64,000 nucleotides of DNA from Chitinophaga pinensis (GCA_943333125.1 CALQSB010000014.1:1-64000), one strand, 5' to 3'; shown: positions 9,998 through 20,031, counted from the first letter of the stretch. The notes: a model not told the origin generated them from the letters alone. Program-made: numbers and translations.

Positions 9998-10813
9998 TTA
10001 TTTAAATATTTTATTAAGAAACAATTGCATCTCTTTCCAGGAAGCTAGATCTGCTGCTGCGTTATAAGCAATAGGTATATTAAATTTCTTTCCCCACTCA
10101 GTTGCAGCCGGATTGGAAAATGCATGAGTCGCATTGGGATATTGTTTAAAAATATAATCAGCTCCAATATCATCCATCTCTTTTTTAAAAGCTTCTACCT
10201 CTTCTTTTTTTACAAACTTATCTTCTTCGCCATGACAAATAAGAATTTTAGATGTCATTAATTCTTTTTTTGCAGGAACACCTATTAGGCTCCCATGAAA
10301 ACTTACGACACCGGTCAGTGGTTCTCCCATTCGGGCCATATTTAATGCCATCGCTCCACCAAAACAGTAACCAATAGCCGCTATTTGTGTTGTGTCTGCC
10401 TGACTATATGTTTTTACTTTAGTTATTGCGGCATCAAAACGACTCTTCGCCAAATTGCTATTTTGATATAAAGGTGCTGAAAGTGCAGCGGCCTCCTCTA
10501 CACTATTGGCGCTATTCCCATTACCATATAAATCAATAGCCATAGCCAAATACCCTAATTGCGCTATTTGATTTACCCTGTTTTTCATATAATCATTCAA
10601 ACCCCACCACTCATGTATAATTAATACTATAGGTCGTTTTGATGTTATATTTGAATCGTATGCCAACACTCCGGTTAGATTTACTCCATCAGAAACATAA
10701 TTTACTGTTTCGGTTTTTATATTCATTGAAGATTTATTTTGGGAATTACAGGCTGTGATAAACGAAAAAATTGCGGCTATCGGTAATAGTATATTTTTAA
10801 TTTTTAACTCCAT
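9998..10813 (-). CDS. Dienelactone hydrolase family lipoprotein
   Basis: 271 residues, alpha/beta hydrolase of the dienelactone hydrolase type. A lipoprotein signal ends in FITAC, so the enzyme is probably anchored to a membrane on the periplasmic side. Family motifs seen: VLIIHEWWGLNDY, the nucleophile elbow IGYCFGGA with Cys as nucleophile, the acid region HGEEDKFV and the terminal catalytic His in ATHAFSNP. The triad is therefore complete. The family cleaves cyclic lactones and related esters; the substrate cannot be told from sequence. It lies 70 bp upstream (in its own sense) of the channel-like gene, possibly co-transcribed. Confidence 0.88.
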   Translation of the reverse strand: MELKIKNILLPIAAIFSFITACNSQNKSSMNIKTETVNYVSDGVNLTGVLAYDSNITSKRPIVLIIHEWWGLNDYMKNRVNQIAQLGYLAMAIDLYGNGNSANSVEEAAALSAPLYQNSNLAKSRFDAAITKVKTYSQADTTQIAAIGYCFGGAMALNMARMGEPLTGVVSFHGSLIGVPAKKELMTSKILICHGEEDKFVKKEEVEAFKKEMDDIGADYIFKQYPNATHAFSNPAATEWGKKFNIPIAYNAAADLASWKEMQLFLNKIFK

Positions 10814-10907
10814 TTTTAAAAGTATTTTAAATAAATATAGAAAAAATAATTTGTTTCTATTTTACTTTTTATGATTTTCAACTATAGGTTTTAATTAATT
10901 TTAGGTT

Positions 10908-11381
10908 ATGAGTTTAAGCAATTTCGAAAGAATGATTCAATTAGCAGAAGATGTATTTAATGTAAGAACGGATTCGAGTCAGTTAAATGTTGATGAAAAG
11001 GTAATTGATCGGCTGCTTAAAATACATCCCAACACCATGTCTGAAATTGATGATGGCAATGGGCCTGTGATCTGGATATTATTAATTCCTACTACTACAG
11101 AACTAATGAATCAATTTCTTGAAAACACTATTACAGAAAAAAAACTTTATGAATTAACACCCTTAAACAACACATACACATCATTGTATTTGTGTTCGGC
11201 TTTAGTTCTTGAAGAGTTCCGCGGAAAGGGAATGGCAAAAAAACTCACCATTCAGGCCATAGAAAATATAAAAAAAGATCATCCTATAGAATCTTTATTT
11301 GTATGGCCTTTTAGTAAAGAAGGGGAATGGCTTGCAGAAAAAATTTCTGCCATAACTCAATTGCCTTTAAGAAAAAAATAG
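10908..11381 (+). CDS. GNAT-like acetyltransferase, small
   Basis: 157 residues, soluble. The segment ALVLEEFRGKGMAKKL (about residue 100) looks like motif A of GNAT N-acetyltransferases, whose R/Q-x-x-G-x-G/A loop binds the acetyl-CoA pyrophosphate. The first 60 residues match no family I recognise. It is divergent from the dienelactone hydrolase gene and stands alone. Substrate unknown. The GNAT call rests mainly on that one motif and the surrounding strand-helix pattern. Confidence 0.6.
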   Translation: MSLSNFERMIQLAEDVFNVRTDSSQLNVDEKVIDRLLKIHPNTMSEIDDGNGPVIWILLIPTTTELMNQFLENTITEKKLYELTPLNNTYTSLYLCSALVLEEFRGKGMAKKLTIQAIENIKKDHPIESLFVWPFSKEGEWLAEKISAITQLPLRKK

Positions 11382-11490
11382 TTTGGAGTATGCTGTTCTG
11401 ACTTTAAATCATTTAATTACTGTTGTTAATAAATAGTGTTTTGATTTTGGGGTTATTTTATGCAACGGCCTTTTGTTTTTTTTGGTAATT

Positions 11491-11949
11491 TTATTCGGTA
11501 ATTCGCTTTGGAAAAAACGCTCTTATTCCAATTCCATAATAAAACTTCTCGCAATACTGAATCATCGTTAACATTCTTCCATAATAGGCATCTTTTCCAA
11601 ACTCTAATGAAAATATTGGCTGAATTTTATTTATAATTTCTATATTTTTTGTTGGATTTTTATCAAACGAATTAAAATCTTTACTTTTTACTATCGCTAT
11701 TCCTGCAAATGGAGTTATAGAATAATTATCATAGACTTTTTGAGTTATATTTATTTGCCTCCCAAAATTCAATGAAAATATCGATGGCTTAACGTTCGAC
11801 ATAACATTGGTCTTATATTGAAGTCTAACATCAATTTTATTTATCACTACTCCAGAGTTGAAATTTAGTCCTTCGTTCTGAACACCAAATCCAACATAGC
11901 CTTGAGCAACAACATTTAAATTGATTAGTAATAGAATTAGCGTTTTCAT
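11491..11949 (-). CDS. Hypothetical exported protein, probable small beta-barrel
   Basis: 152 residues. The first 15 residues (MKTLILLLINLNVVAQ) form a short signal peptide. The rest alternates polar and hydrophobic residues in strands such as GYVGFGVQNEG and YYGIGIRAFF, as in small outer-membrane barrels. No named family recognised. It sits just downstream of the DUF6600 gene on the same strand (36 bp apart) and may be expressed with it. Confidence 0.6.
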   Translation of the reverse strand: MKTLILLLINLNVVAQGYVGFGVQNEGLNFNSGVVINKIDVRLQYKTNVMSNVKPSIFSLNFGRQINITQKVYDNYSITPFAGIAIVKSKDFNSFDKNPTKNIEIINKIQPIFSLEFGKDAYYGRMLTMIQYCEKFYYGIGIRAFFPKRITE

Positions 11950-11985
11950 TTGTTTGTATTTTTCTTGTTGGGAACATCCATTTTA

Positions 11986-13236
11986 TTAGTTTTTTTTGGG
12001 CTTCTTTCTTATTGGAAATCCCTGAACAGGTCTTTCTGAGATTTGTCTTTCATTTAATGGTTTTTGTTCAGTTACTCTTTGTGGTATTGGTTTTTCCTGG
12101 TGTGGCATTTCTCTTACCGGCTGACGTTCTTCTCTTGCGGGTTGTTGTATAGCGGGTTGCCGATTTTGAGGTTGCTCTTGTTTAGGAATTTCTTTTGTTG
12201 GTTGACGCTCTTCTTTTATATTTTGTTGGGTAGACGGTTTCTGAGGTTGAGCATCCTCTTGTTTGGGTATTTCTCTTATGGGTTGATGATCTATTTTATC
12301 CGGTGGTTGAATTATGTTTTGTTGTTGAGCCGGAATTTTTTTAGCAGGATAAGGCTGAACCATGATTGGTTGTTCTTTTTTAGGAGGCGCTTCTTTCCAA
12401 TTATTAAAAGTTTTGGGGGATGGCTTACTTTCAATGGTTGTAATCTCTTTTACTTCTGGCCTGTAAATAAACAACTCGTTTTTTTTGATGCTTTGACTGG
12501 GTGTATTTAATGATTTTACTTTTACGGCATTCAGCCTTTGTCCTATATAACTTTCTACTTCTCGTTTATCCGGCCCTGCATTAAATTTTGTGTTGTTTCT
12601 TTTGTCTTCATATAAATTTTTAATCACCGTTGATTTGTTTAAATATTTTACATTGCTTTCCGTTTCTGTATAATGATGGTCAATGTCCCGTCTTCTGATA
12701 TCTCGTCTTCTTACAAATCTCCACCTGTTGTGAGGTAAATAATATCCATTGCTATAAGCTAAATCATAGCCTATATCGGGACCTAAAGGTGCCCAGCCAT
12801 AATACCCAGGACATTGTCTCCAGGTAACCCAGGCTCCTGCCCAATGATAACCAGGAACCCATATCCAGCCATAAAATGGATCGTAAAACCACCTGCCATA
12901 ATGAAAAGGTGCCCAACCCCAGGGGTAATATGAATACCAAGTCCACCCAAATTCTGTATATAACCAATAGCCATTTGATCCGTAAGGAAAAAAATCATGA
13001 CCCGCAGATGGAACCCACACATAGCCATATTCTATATTCTCTACCCAGGTTCCGTAAGAACTTAATTCATCATAAAAAATTTGAAAACTTACATTTATCT
13101 GTGAGTATGATTTTTGTGGTGTGATTACCATAAACGAAGAAACGAAAATCAATAAAATTACCGCGGTGATTTTAAACTTTCTTATACTGTGAGGGGTCGA
13201 AAAAAGCCCTAATGAGGCCTGTGTGTTTTTTTTCAA
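11986..13236 (-). CDS. DUF6600 / YXWGXW-repeat envelope protein with Pro/Gln-rich tail
   Basis: 416 residues. After a basic start and one hydrophobic segment ending at about SYSQ (residue 45) comes the aromatic DUF6600-type domain (about 50-150). It is full of short Trp/Tyr/Gly repeats such as YGYVWVP, YYPWGWAPFHYGRW and WVPGYHWAG. The second half is low complexity, with repeats of the form RQPxxEIPKQE, rich in Pro, Gln, Lys and Glu, and probably unstructured. Such proteins are exported, and some sit near FecR/sigma-factor systems, but no sigma gene is adjacent. Function unknown. The plus-strand and minus-strand ORFs over it are shadows caused by skewed codon use. Confidence 0.8.
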   Translation of the reverse strand: MKKNTQASLGLFSTPHSIRKFKITAVILLIFVSSFMVITPQKSYSQINVSFQIFYDELSSYGTWVENIEYGYVWVPSAGHDFFPYGSNGYWLYTEFGWTWYSYYPWGWAPFHYGRWFYDPFYGWIWVPGYHWAGAWVTWRQCPGYYGWAPLGPDIGYDLAYSNGYYLPHNRWRFVRRRDIRRRDIDHHYTETESNVKYLNKSTVIKNLYEDKRNNTKFNAGPDKREVESYIGQRLNAVKVKSLNTPSQSIKKNELFIYRPEVKEITTIESKPSPKTFNNWKEAPPKKEQPIMVQPYPAKKIPAQQQNIIQPPDKIDHQPIREIPKQEDAQPQKPSTQQNIKEERQPTKEIPKQEQPQNRQPAIQQPAREERQPVREMPHQEKPIPQRVTEQKPLNERQISERPVQGFPIRKKPKKN

Positions 13237-13466
13237 TTTGAATTTAATTAAAGTGAAAATGGAATAGCTGAAATTAAAAAGAATTGATGCCGATTTTAAT
13301 GATAATGATTAGTAAAAACGGTGATAGAAGTAGAAGTTGATTTTGAATTACAATTCGTAAATGATTTTTATAACTGCTAATGATTAATAATTATTAGAAA
13401 ACACAAAAGAATTTCAATTTGCATAAGTACATTTACAAATAGTTTTATTTATACCATTCCTGAAAA

Positions 13467-16004
13467 TTGAATTTAATATATACAATACCACATAGAGTAA
13501 TTCGCGGTTTTTTATTTTTGTTTTTATTTTTTCTGCTTTCAAAAGCAGAGGCTCAGGAGTTTTTTACTTATTCCGGAAAAATTAGTGATCCCAATAACGC
13601 CGGTATCCAAAACGTGACCATTCGTTCGGATAATCCTGTGTTTAATTATTTAACCAAAAAAGACGGGACTTTTTCTTTTACAAATGAACAATGGTTTGAT
13701 AGTTTAACTTTTTCCTGTGTTGGCTTTGTATCAGTAAAAATTAAGCTGCAAAAAGACCAGATTGCTGATTTGAAAATACAATTGGATCATAAGTCAGAAA
13801 ACCTGACAGGCGTGGTCGTAGGTGCAAAAGCAAGAATTAATAATTACTTTATCAGGAAAGCGATAGAAAATAAAAATAAAAACAACCCTTCAAGATTTAA
13901 TGCCTATAGTTATCAGCGCTATACTAGAAACGAACTCGACTTTGATAATATAGATTTTAATAAATCAAATGGCAAAGGTTTAAAAAGCCTGATGATTAAA
14001 ACACTTGAAAATATCGACAGTACAACAAAAGACGACAAAGAGCTTCCTGTTTATTTTGCTGAAAATATTGTCAATGTAAAACATTCTGTTTCTCCAAAAG
14101 TTGAAGATGAAATTATTATTGCCAATAAAAATCTTGGATTAAAAACAGATGAGCTTTTAAAAAACTTACAGAAATTTTATGTTCATTTCAATATTTACGA
14201 AGACTGGATTTCTGTTTTTGACCAAACCTTTGTAAGCCCATTAAACAATAATGGACTCAATTATTACAAATATCTTGTTGGTGATACCCTTACAGAAAAA
14301 GGCGACACTATTGTACAGGTTATTTTTATTCCGCTAAGGAATTTCGAAAAGGGTTTTAACGGAAATTTATGGATAAATACCAAAAATTTTGCCGTGGTTA
14401 ATGTTAATATGAAACTCAGTAAAACAGCTAATCTGGATTTTGTAAGCGATATAAATTATAATGAAGAATATAAATTTGTTTACGATTCCGCAAAAGATGA
14501 TCTGGTTTACATGCCTTATAAATATTCTTCGGAAATAAGATTTGAAAGTGGTCTTGCATTGCTGGGTATTCCCTCTTCATCAAAGAAAAAAAAGGTCAGT
14601 TTTGTTATTAAAAACACTACTGTAACCAATAAAATTGATTTAAATACAGTAATAGTAAAAAGAACAAACAAAGAAAAAAAGACAGAAGAAAATCTGGTAA
14701 ACATTAATAGTTCTGATACTTACTGGCAAGAATATCGTCCGGATTCATTGTCAAATCAGGAGAAAAATATTTACACAATGATTGACTCCCTAAAGGGAAA
14801 ACAAAAATTCAATACTCACATTAAAATGATCTCTCTGATCGGAAGTGGATACTGGGATATTAAAAACAAAATCAGATTAGGCCCTTCTTCTTCTATTGTC
14901 AGTAGCAACCGAATTGAAGGCTATCGATTCAGAAGCGGATTTTGGACTATGCCCGGCATCAGCAAAAATATAAATCTCAATGCATATTTGGCTTATGGTA
15001 CAAGAGATCAAAGAATTAAAGGTAAAATTGGAATCAAATATATCTGGAATCAAACACGATGGACAAAAACAGAATTAAATTATAGCTCTGATTATGATTT
15101 GTTAAATGGAAATGCTGATGAGCTGGATAATGATAATATCATCAGTGGTTTTTTTCAAAAAAATACACCTTATACAAAACTGTTTATTAAAAATGCAGAG
15201 CTAAAACATGAACAGTTTTTAAATTCCAACTGGAGCCTTAACGCCTCTTTAAACTATAAAGAAATAACGCCTTCTTTCGATTTTAAATACCGGCCTTTAA
15301 ATTCAAATGAAAATTATTATGACAGCGTTTATGTAAAGACGTTGCCGTTAACAGAAGTAAATATTGGTCTCAGATATGCTCACCATGAAACTACGCTGGT
15401 TTTTAATTATGATAATTTAAAATTAATTACTTACTCCCCTATTCTTTCAGCAAATTATACTCATGGTTTTAAATTGGGCAGAAATATGTTTAATTACGAT
15501 AAAATAAATTTAAGCATTCAGCAATGGCTTAGACTGCCTCCAAAATTTTTGTTATACTATAAAATAGAAGGCGGTAGTGTTTTAGGAACCCTTCCATATC
15601 TATTACTAAACATCCCTAACGGAAACCAATACTATATTTCCAGTAAATATGTTTTCAATACAATGAATCCTTATGAATTTGTTTCTGATAAATATTTAAG
15701 CCTGCAAACTAGATTACATTTAGGTGGAGCTCTTTTTGATAAAATTCCCTTTCTACAAAAGCTGGGTTGGAGAGAAAGGTTTTCCTTTAATGCGTATTGG
15801 GGAAATATGAAAAAACAAAATCTGGATTATAATAAATTATATAACTTCAATATAGCCAATGGGGTTCCTTTTATGGAAGCCAGTGCTGGTGTCGAAAATA
15901 TTTTTCATATTCTAAGCGTAGAGTATTTCAAAAGATTAAGTTATCTGGGAAGTCCATCTATTACAAAAGGCGGATTGTTTTTTGGAGTCAATATTGTTTT
16001 TTAA
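13467..16004 (+). CDS. DUF5686 family outer-membrane protein with carboxypeptidase-like N-domain
   Basis: 845 residues. A signal peptide (FLFLFLFFLLSKAEAQ) is followed by a carboxypeptidase-regulatory-like beta-sandwich (about 30-115: YSGKISDPNN, GTFSFT, CVGFVSVKI). A long DUF5686-type region follows, ending in beta-barrel strands with a final aromatic, GVNIVF. This architecture is common in Bacteroidota and resembles TonB-dependent receptors without the plug; the transported substrate is unknown. The start is a TTG at 13467: no ATG or GTG lies between it and the signal peptide. It is divergent from the DUF6600 gene, with a 230-bp shared upstream region. Confidence 0.82.
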   Translation: MNLIYTIPHRVIRGFLFLFLFFLLSKAEAQEFFTYSGKISDPNNAGIQNVTIRSDNPVFNYLTKKDGTFSFTNEQWFDSLTFSCVGFVSVKIKLQKDQIADLKIQLDHKSENLTGVVVGAKARINNYFIRKAIENKNKNNPSRFNAYSYQRYTRNELDFDNIDFNKSNGKGLKSLMIKTLENIDSTTKDDKELPVYFAENIVNVKHSVSPKVEDEIIIANKNLGLKTDELLKNLQKFYVHFNIYEDWISVFDQTFVSPLNNNGLNYYKYLVGDTLTEKGDTIVQVIFIPLRNFEKGFNGNLWINTKNFAVVNVNMKLSKTANLDFVSDINYNEEYKFVYDSAKDDLVYMPYKYSSEIRFESGLALLGIPSSSKKKKVSFVIKNTTVTNKIDLNTVIVKRTNKEKKTEENLVNINSSDTYWQEYRPDSLSNQEKNIYTMIDSLKGKQKFNTHIKMISLIGSGYWDIKNKIRLGPSSSIVSSNRIEGYRFRSGFWTMPGISKNINLNAYLAYGTRDQRIKGKIGIKYIWNQTRWTKTELNYSSDYDLLNGNADELDNDNIISGFFQKNTPYTKLFIKNAELKHEQFLNSNWSLNASLNYKEITPSFDFKYRPLNSNENYYDSVYVKTLPLTEVNIGLRYAHHETTLVFNYDNLKLITYSPILSANYTHGFKLGRNMFNYDKINLSIQQWLRLPPKFLLYYKIEGGSVLGTLPYLLLNIPNGNQYYISSKYVFNTMNPYEFVSDKYLSLQTRLHLGGALFDKIPFLQKLGWRERFSFNAYWGNMKKQNLDYNKLYNFNIANGVPFMEASAGVENIFHILSVEYFKRLSYLGSPSITKGGLFFGVNIVF

Positions 16005-16054
16005 TCTGTGCTAATCGAAAAATATTTACCCCTTTAAATTACAATAGGATTGTT

Positions 16055-16429
16055 TTATAAAAAAAGTCCAAAAATAAATACGCACATCATTCCAATTAAA
16101 ATTATTAAAAAAAACATACAGCCACTGCTTGTTCTGTTATAAACCCTGTTATACAATGCTTTCTTTGGATTAGTAATCCATCCCATTCCTCTGGGTGCTT
16201 TAAATCCCATATTCTGACGAACATACCTTTTAAGAGAGGTTCTTGCGGCTATTCTTTTATTAAGATTGGGAATACGAAAACCAAATTTCATCTGTGTCTG
16301 TTTTAGATTGTTTGAATTTACTTCTTTTTGAGTACGCTGGCTTATAAAAAACATTTTGAGATTAATGCGCTTGTATTGTAATCTCTTTAAATAGCGAAAT
16401 TCAATTAGCCCGCCTAAGTAATAATACAT
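16055..16429 (-). CDS. Hypothetical small basic protein with C-terminal membrane helix
   Basis: 124 residues as listed, but the first 46 look like weak leader sequence. An ATG at 16291 would give a compact 78-residue protein starting MKFGFRIPNLNKR. The core is very basic (AARTSLKRYVRQ, NPKKALYNRVYNRTS) and ends in one hydrophobic helix (FFLIILIGMMCVFIFGLFL), so it is probably a tail-anchored membrane protein. No family recognised with confidence. It is convergent with the DUF5686 gene. Confidence 0.5.
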   Translation of the reverse strand: MYYYLGGLIEFRYLKRLQYKRINLKMFFISQRTQKEVNSNNLKQTQMKFGFRIPNLNKRIAARTSLKRYVRQNMGFKAPRGMGWITNPKKALYNRVYNRTSSGCMFFLIILIGMMCVFIFGLFL

Positions 16430-16520
16430 AATTGAGAAGAATAATGTTAAATAAATTCTTTTTAAGGATTTGTTATTTCTATCTATGTATCACAATCCTT
16501 AACCCTAAAAAAATCAGAAT

Positions 16521-17684
16521 TTGGTATTTGATCCAAATCATATCGAAAAGCATACCCTGCGAAAAAACTCATACAATATGAGATGGGCAGAAGTTGAAGA
16601 GGGCGTTATTCCTCTTACTGCGGCAGATTTAGATATCCCTTGTTCGCCGCTGATATCTAAAGCCATACAGGAGTTTGCCGCTAATAATTGCTTCAATTAT
16701 GGGCCATCAGAAGGTATGCCGATGCTTAAAGAAGCTTATGCCAATTATTTTATCAGAAAAAGAAATCTAACCCTTTCTCCTAATAATATTTTACCTGTTG
16801 ACAGTGCCGCGTTTGGAATCTATCTCATTTGTAAATCTATTTTAGAAACAGATGATGAAGCTATCATTTTTGATCCGGTAGATTTTTTATTTCGTTATTC
16901 TGTGGAGTCTGTTGGCGCCAAAGCGGTGTCTTTTTCTATTCCCCCGGGAACTACTGTTGTAGATTTTTCAAAAATTGAAAATTTAATCACTAGTAAAACG
17001 AAACTCATTTGTTTGTGTAATCCTTTAAATCCAACCGGAAAGGTTTTTACAAAAGGTGAACTTTATAAACTGGCAACAATAGCAGAGAAATACAACCTGA
17101 TTATATTATCGGATGAGATCTGGAGCGATATTGTTTATTCTCCTAATGAATTCACGAGTATTGCTTCTTTGCATGAAGATATTAGCAATCTAACGGTTAC
17201 AGTTACCGGACTTAGTAAGTCATATGGATTAGCTGGCTTGCGTATCGGAGCCATCATGACATCCAATGACCAGCTTTTTAAACTGATAAAAAAGAATTCA
17301 CTTCATCATACAACTATTCATGGAACTAATATTCTTTCTCAGGTGGCCGCTACCACGGCGCTTAATGAATGTGATGAATGGCTTGATAATTTTGTTGACC
17401 ATCTTTATCGCATGAGAAATATATGTGTTGATGCTATTAATAATCTTGATGGATTTTTGTGTATTCCACCCGAAGGCTGTTACGTGGCATTTGCTGATAT
17501 CAGAAATACAGGAATGAGCAGTAAAGAAATGCATCGGTTTTTATTGGAAGAAGCAAAAGTTGCTGTGGTGCCAGGTTTAAAAGAGTGGTTTGGACCTGGT
17601 GCAGAAGGCTATATACGATTTAGTTTTGCAACTTCTGAACAGATTTTACAAGAAGCTTTTTACCGTATTCGTTACTCAATATAA
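16521..17684 (+). CDS. PLP-dependent aminotransferase / cystathionine beta-lyase (MalY/PatB-like)
   Basis: 387 residues, fold-type I PLP enzyme. Seen: the N-terminal VIPLTAADLDIP motif, the Asn of NPLNPTGKVF, the Asp/Tyr region ILSDEIWSDIVY, the Schiff-base Lys in GLSKSYGLAGLRIG and the C-terminal Arg in GYIRFSFA. The combination is closest to the MalY/PatB branch, which cleaves C-S bonds of cystathionine-like substrates, although simple transamination cannot be excluded. A TTG at 16521 is chosen as start because the residues before the first ATG (Met20) belong to the conserved N-terminus. The next gene begins 5 bp after its stop, so the two are an operon. Confidence 0.85.
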   Translation: MVFDPNHIEKHTLRKNSYNMRWAEVEEGVIPLTAADLDIPCSPLISKAIQEFAANNCFNYGPSEGMPMLKEAYANYFIRKRNLTLSPNNILPVDSAAFGIYLICKSILETDDEAIIFDPVDFLFRYSVESVGAKAVSFSIPPGTTVVDFSKIENLITSKTKLICLCNPLNPTGKVFTKGELYKLATIAEKYNLIILSDEIWSDIVYSPNEFTSIASLHEDISNLTVTVTGLSKSYGLAGLRIGAIMTSNDQLFKLIKKNSLHHTTIHGTNILSQVAATTALNECDEWLDNFVDHLYRMRNICVDAINNLDGFLCIPPEGCYVAFADIRNTGMSSKEMHRFLLEEAKVAVVPGLKEWFGPGAEGYIRFSFATSEQILQEAFYRIRYSI

Positions 17685-17689
17685 CCCTT

Positions 17690-19636
17690 ATGAAAATCGT
17701 AATTATTGGTGGTGGTGTGGCCGGAATGGCATTCAGCATCATGATGCAAAAAAAAGGACACGATGTGGTCGTCAACGAAAAGGGCGGCAGTATTCCATTA
17801 GGTGGAAACGCATTCATGATGCACGAAGAAGGTATGTCTGTTCTTGCCGAAATTCTGGGAAACGAATCTCTTATTCCAGGGAATCTTATTGATACGTTTA
17901 TTTTAAAAAGACCAGATGACAGTGAATCTATGCATACCAAAATGGAAGCCTGGCAATGTATTAAAAGAATGGATCTTATTAACGCTTTGCTTTCTGTTAT
18001 TGATAAAAAAACCATTAGATACAATAGAAACTTTTCTCATTTTATTTACGACAGAGGAAAAGCAATCGCTGCGGTTTTTGAAAATGGAGAAGTTGAAATA
18101 GGCGATATTTTTATTGGCGCCGACGGTTGTAATTCACAGGTGCGACAATTACTTTTTGGAGAAACAAATTTTACTAAAGTAGACGTTCGGGAAATACTTG
18201 GTGTGGTGAAAAATCCGGAACTGGCTAAAAAACTCAATGGCGTATTTACAAAATATCAACATCCGGAAAAAGGAATTTCTTTCGGGTGTATCCCTTTTTC
18301 AGAAAATGAAGTCATCTGGTTTAATCAATTTGATGTTTCATTGACACCAAAACCATTAATAACAAAAAAAGATTTTCAACAGTTTACAAAAGAAATATTA
18401 AAAGATTTCCCCGCTTTTGTTCATACCATTCTGGATGAAACAGATTTTTCTCACTCTTATTTATGGAATACCAAAGATTTTGATGCACTTACAACCTTTC
18501 ACTCAGAAAATATAGTGTTGATTGGCGATGCTGCACATATTTCTCTTCCCTTTACAAGCGCAGGAACAACCAACGCGCTTTTTGATGCCAAACAACTGGC
18601 TTTTGAAATGGAAGAAAATCTTGACTTAAACAAAGTATTTATTTCATTTTATAATGCCAGAATAGAATCTATTAAAGATCATATCGACCTGGGAAGAAAA
18701 CTAAAGACGTCTTTTTTGTATCCTATGATGAATGCAAAAAATGACATAGAAATTCCACTGATTAAAACTGCTGTTAAAATCACACCAGAAAAAATCACAG
18801 ATAACAAACTGGAAATCTTATATTTTACAGACCCTATTTGTTCTACCTGCTGGACCATTCAACCTCAATTAAGAAGACTGAAGCATAATTATACGGATAG
18901 CCTTAAAATAAAATATGTGATGGGCGGGCTATTGCCTTCATGGGAAAAATTTGACAGAGGCGGTATTCAAAAACCATCGGATGTGGTAGGACACTGGAAT
19001 GATGTTTCGATGGAATCAGGAATGCCCATAGACTCAAGTGTATGGTTAAACGAACCCCTGGAATCATCCTATCCATCGTCAATTGCTTTTAAGGCTGCGC
19101 AAATGCAAAATACCGATCGGGCTATTATTTTTCTGCGAAGAATGAACGAGCTTGTTTTCATGGAAAGTAAAAATATCAGCAATGTTGAGGTTATTAAAAA
19201 AGCTGCTTTAGAAACAGGATTAAATGTTCCAAAATTATTAAATGATATTAAAAATAATGCAGCTCGTCTTTTTTATGAAGATCTTGAGTATTCTAAAAAA
19301 TTAGGAATAGATACTTTACCGACATTTCTATTTAAAGTAAATGGTATTGATACTCAGTTTTTATATGGCGCTCAAACTTACCATACTTTTGAAGAAACTA
19401 TTTTAAAACATGCGCCTCATTTACCGAAAAGTCCACCATTGGCAACGCCCATGGATGTTTTTATTGGATACCCGTCTATAACAAAACATGAGTTTAAATA
19501 TCTTACAGATTCTAATGACAAGATTGCAGACAAACTTCTTGATGACTTGTTGAGATTTGGAATGATAAAAAAACAAAACACTCCCGCAGGTTCTATCTTT
19601 TTGTCAAACACAAAAAATAGAGCCTTTTTGGCTTGA
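17690..19636 (+). CDS. FAD-dependent monooxygenase fused to a DsbA/FrnE-like thioredoxin-fold domain
   Basis: 648 residues. Residues 1 to about 365 form a flavoprotein hydroxylase of the PheA/TfdB/UbiH type: dinucleotide-binding IIGGGVAGMAFS at the start, a GADGCNSQVR motif near 150 and the FAD-ribityl motif LIGDAAHISLPF near 280. From about 375 a DsbA-like domain follows, with a CSTC redox motif at 384-387 (FTDPICSTCW), a helical insert and a cis-Pro region DTLPTFLF. The last 80 residues form a small separate tail. The single frame is continuous, so the fusion is real. It follows the PLP lyase by 5 bp, suggesting a joint sulfur- or amine-linked oxidation whose substrate is unknown. Confidence 0.82.
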   Translation: MKIVIIGGGVAGMAFSIMMQKKGHDVVVNEKGGSIPLGGNAFMMHEEGMSVLAEILGNESLIPGNLIDTFILKRPDDSESMHTKMEAWQCIKRMDLINALLSVIDKKTIRYNRNFSHFIYDRGKAIAAVFENGEVEIGDIFIGADGCNSQVRQLLFGETNFTKVDVREILGVVKNPELAKKLNGVFTKYQHPEKGISFGCIPFSENEVIWFNQFDVSLTPKPLITKKDFQQFTKEILKDFPAFVHTILDETDFSHSYLWNTKDFDALTTFHSENIVLIGDAAHISLPFTSAGTTNALFDAKQLAFEMEENLDLNKVFISFYNARIESIKDHIDLGRKLKTSFLYPMMNAKNDIEIPLIKTAVKITPEKITDNKLEILYFTDPICSTCWTIQPQLRRLKHNYTDSLKIKYVMGGLLPSWEKFDRGGIQKPSDVVGHWNDVSMESGMPIDSSVWLNEPLESSYPSSIAFKAAQMQNTDRAIIFLRRMNELVFMESKNISNVEVIKKAALETGLNVPKLLNDIKNNAARLFYEDLEYSKKLGIDTLPTFLFKVNGIDTQFLYGAQTYHTFEETILKHAPHLPKSPPLATPMDVFIGYPSITKHEFKYLTDSNDKIADKLLDDLLRFGMIKKQNTPAGSIFLSNTKNRAFLA

Positions 19637-19689
19637 TAAAGCCTTTCTCGTAACGTTGTTAAAACAGCCTCATTTCCTTTCTACAATAA

Positions 19690-20031
19690 TCAAGGCCTGC
19701 CATAATTGAAAATCCATTTTTCGTAAATTTCTTTTTCTTTTTCAATTAACTTTTTGTTACGCTCTTCTTTAACAAAAATATCTTCCTTTATTATCACCGC
19801 TTTTTCTTTGTCTGCTAAAGGCAATGAATTTAGATGCTCTTTTTCGAGCAATAGAAACTGATATTCTGCAGGATATTTATGTGTCAGAATTTTAAATAAT
19901 TGTTCACTCATAATTCCCAGTCGGTCTTTATTCATCAGTCTTCTGATTTTATTAAACTCCTCTTTATATCCTGCGGGATAACTTTTGGTATTATTAATAA
20001 CGTAAGCCTGTTGTGAATGGTACTGTATCAT
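19690..20031 (-). CDS. Hypothetical protein, Lys/Glu-rich helical
   Basis: 113 residues, no signal peptide and no family I recognise. The C-terminal half is charged and helical (LEKEHLNSLPLADKEKAVIIKEDIFV, then RNKKLIEKEKEIYEKW), possibly coiled coil. It is divergent from the concanavalin-like gene at 20151. The perfect inverted repeat lies between them, so both may share one operator. Confidence 0.5.
   Translation of the reverse strand: MIQYHSQQAYVINNTKSYPAGYKEEFNKIRRLMNKDRLGIMSEQLFKILTHKYPAEYQFLLLEKEHLNSLPLADKEKAVIIKEDIFVKEERNKKLIEKEKEIYEKWIFNYGRP

Noticed and set aside
12064-13124. ORFs on both strands over the DUF6600 gene
   Set aside because: Low-complexity shadows of a Trp/Tyr/Gly and Pro/Gln-rich gene.
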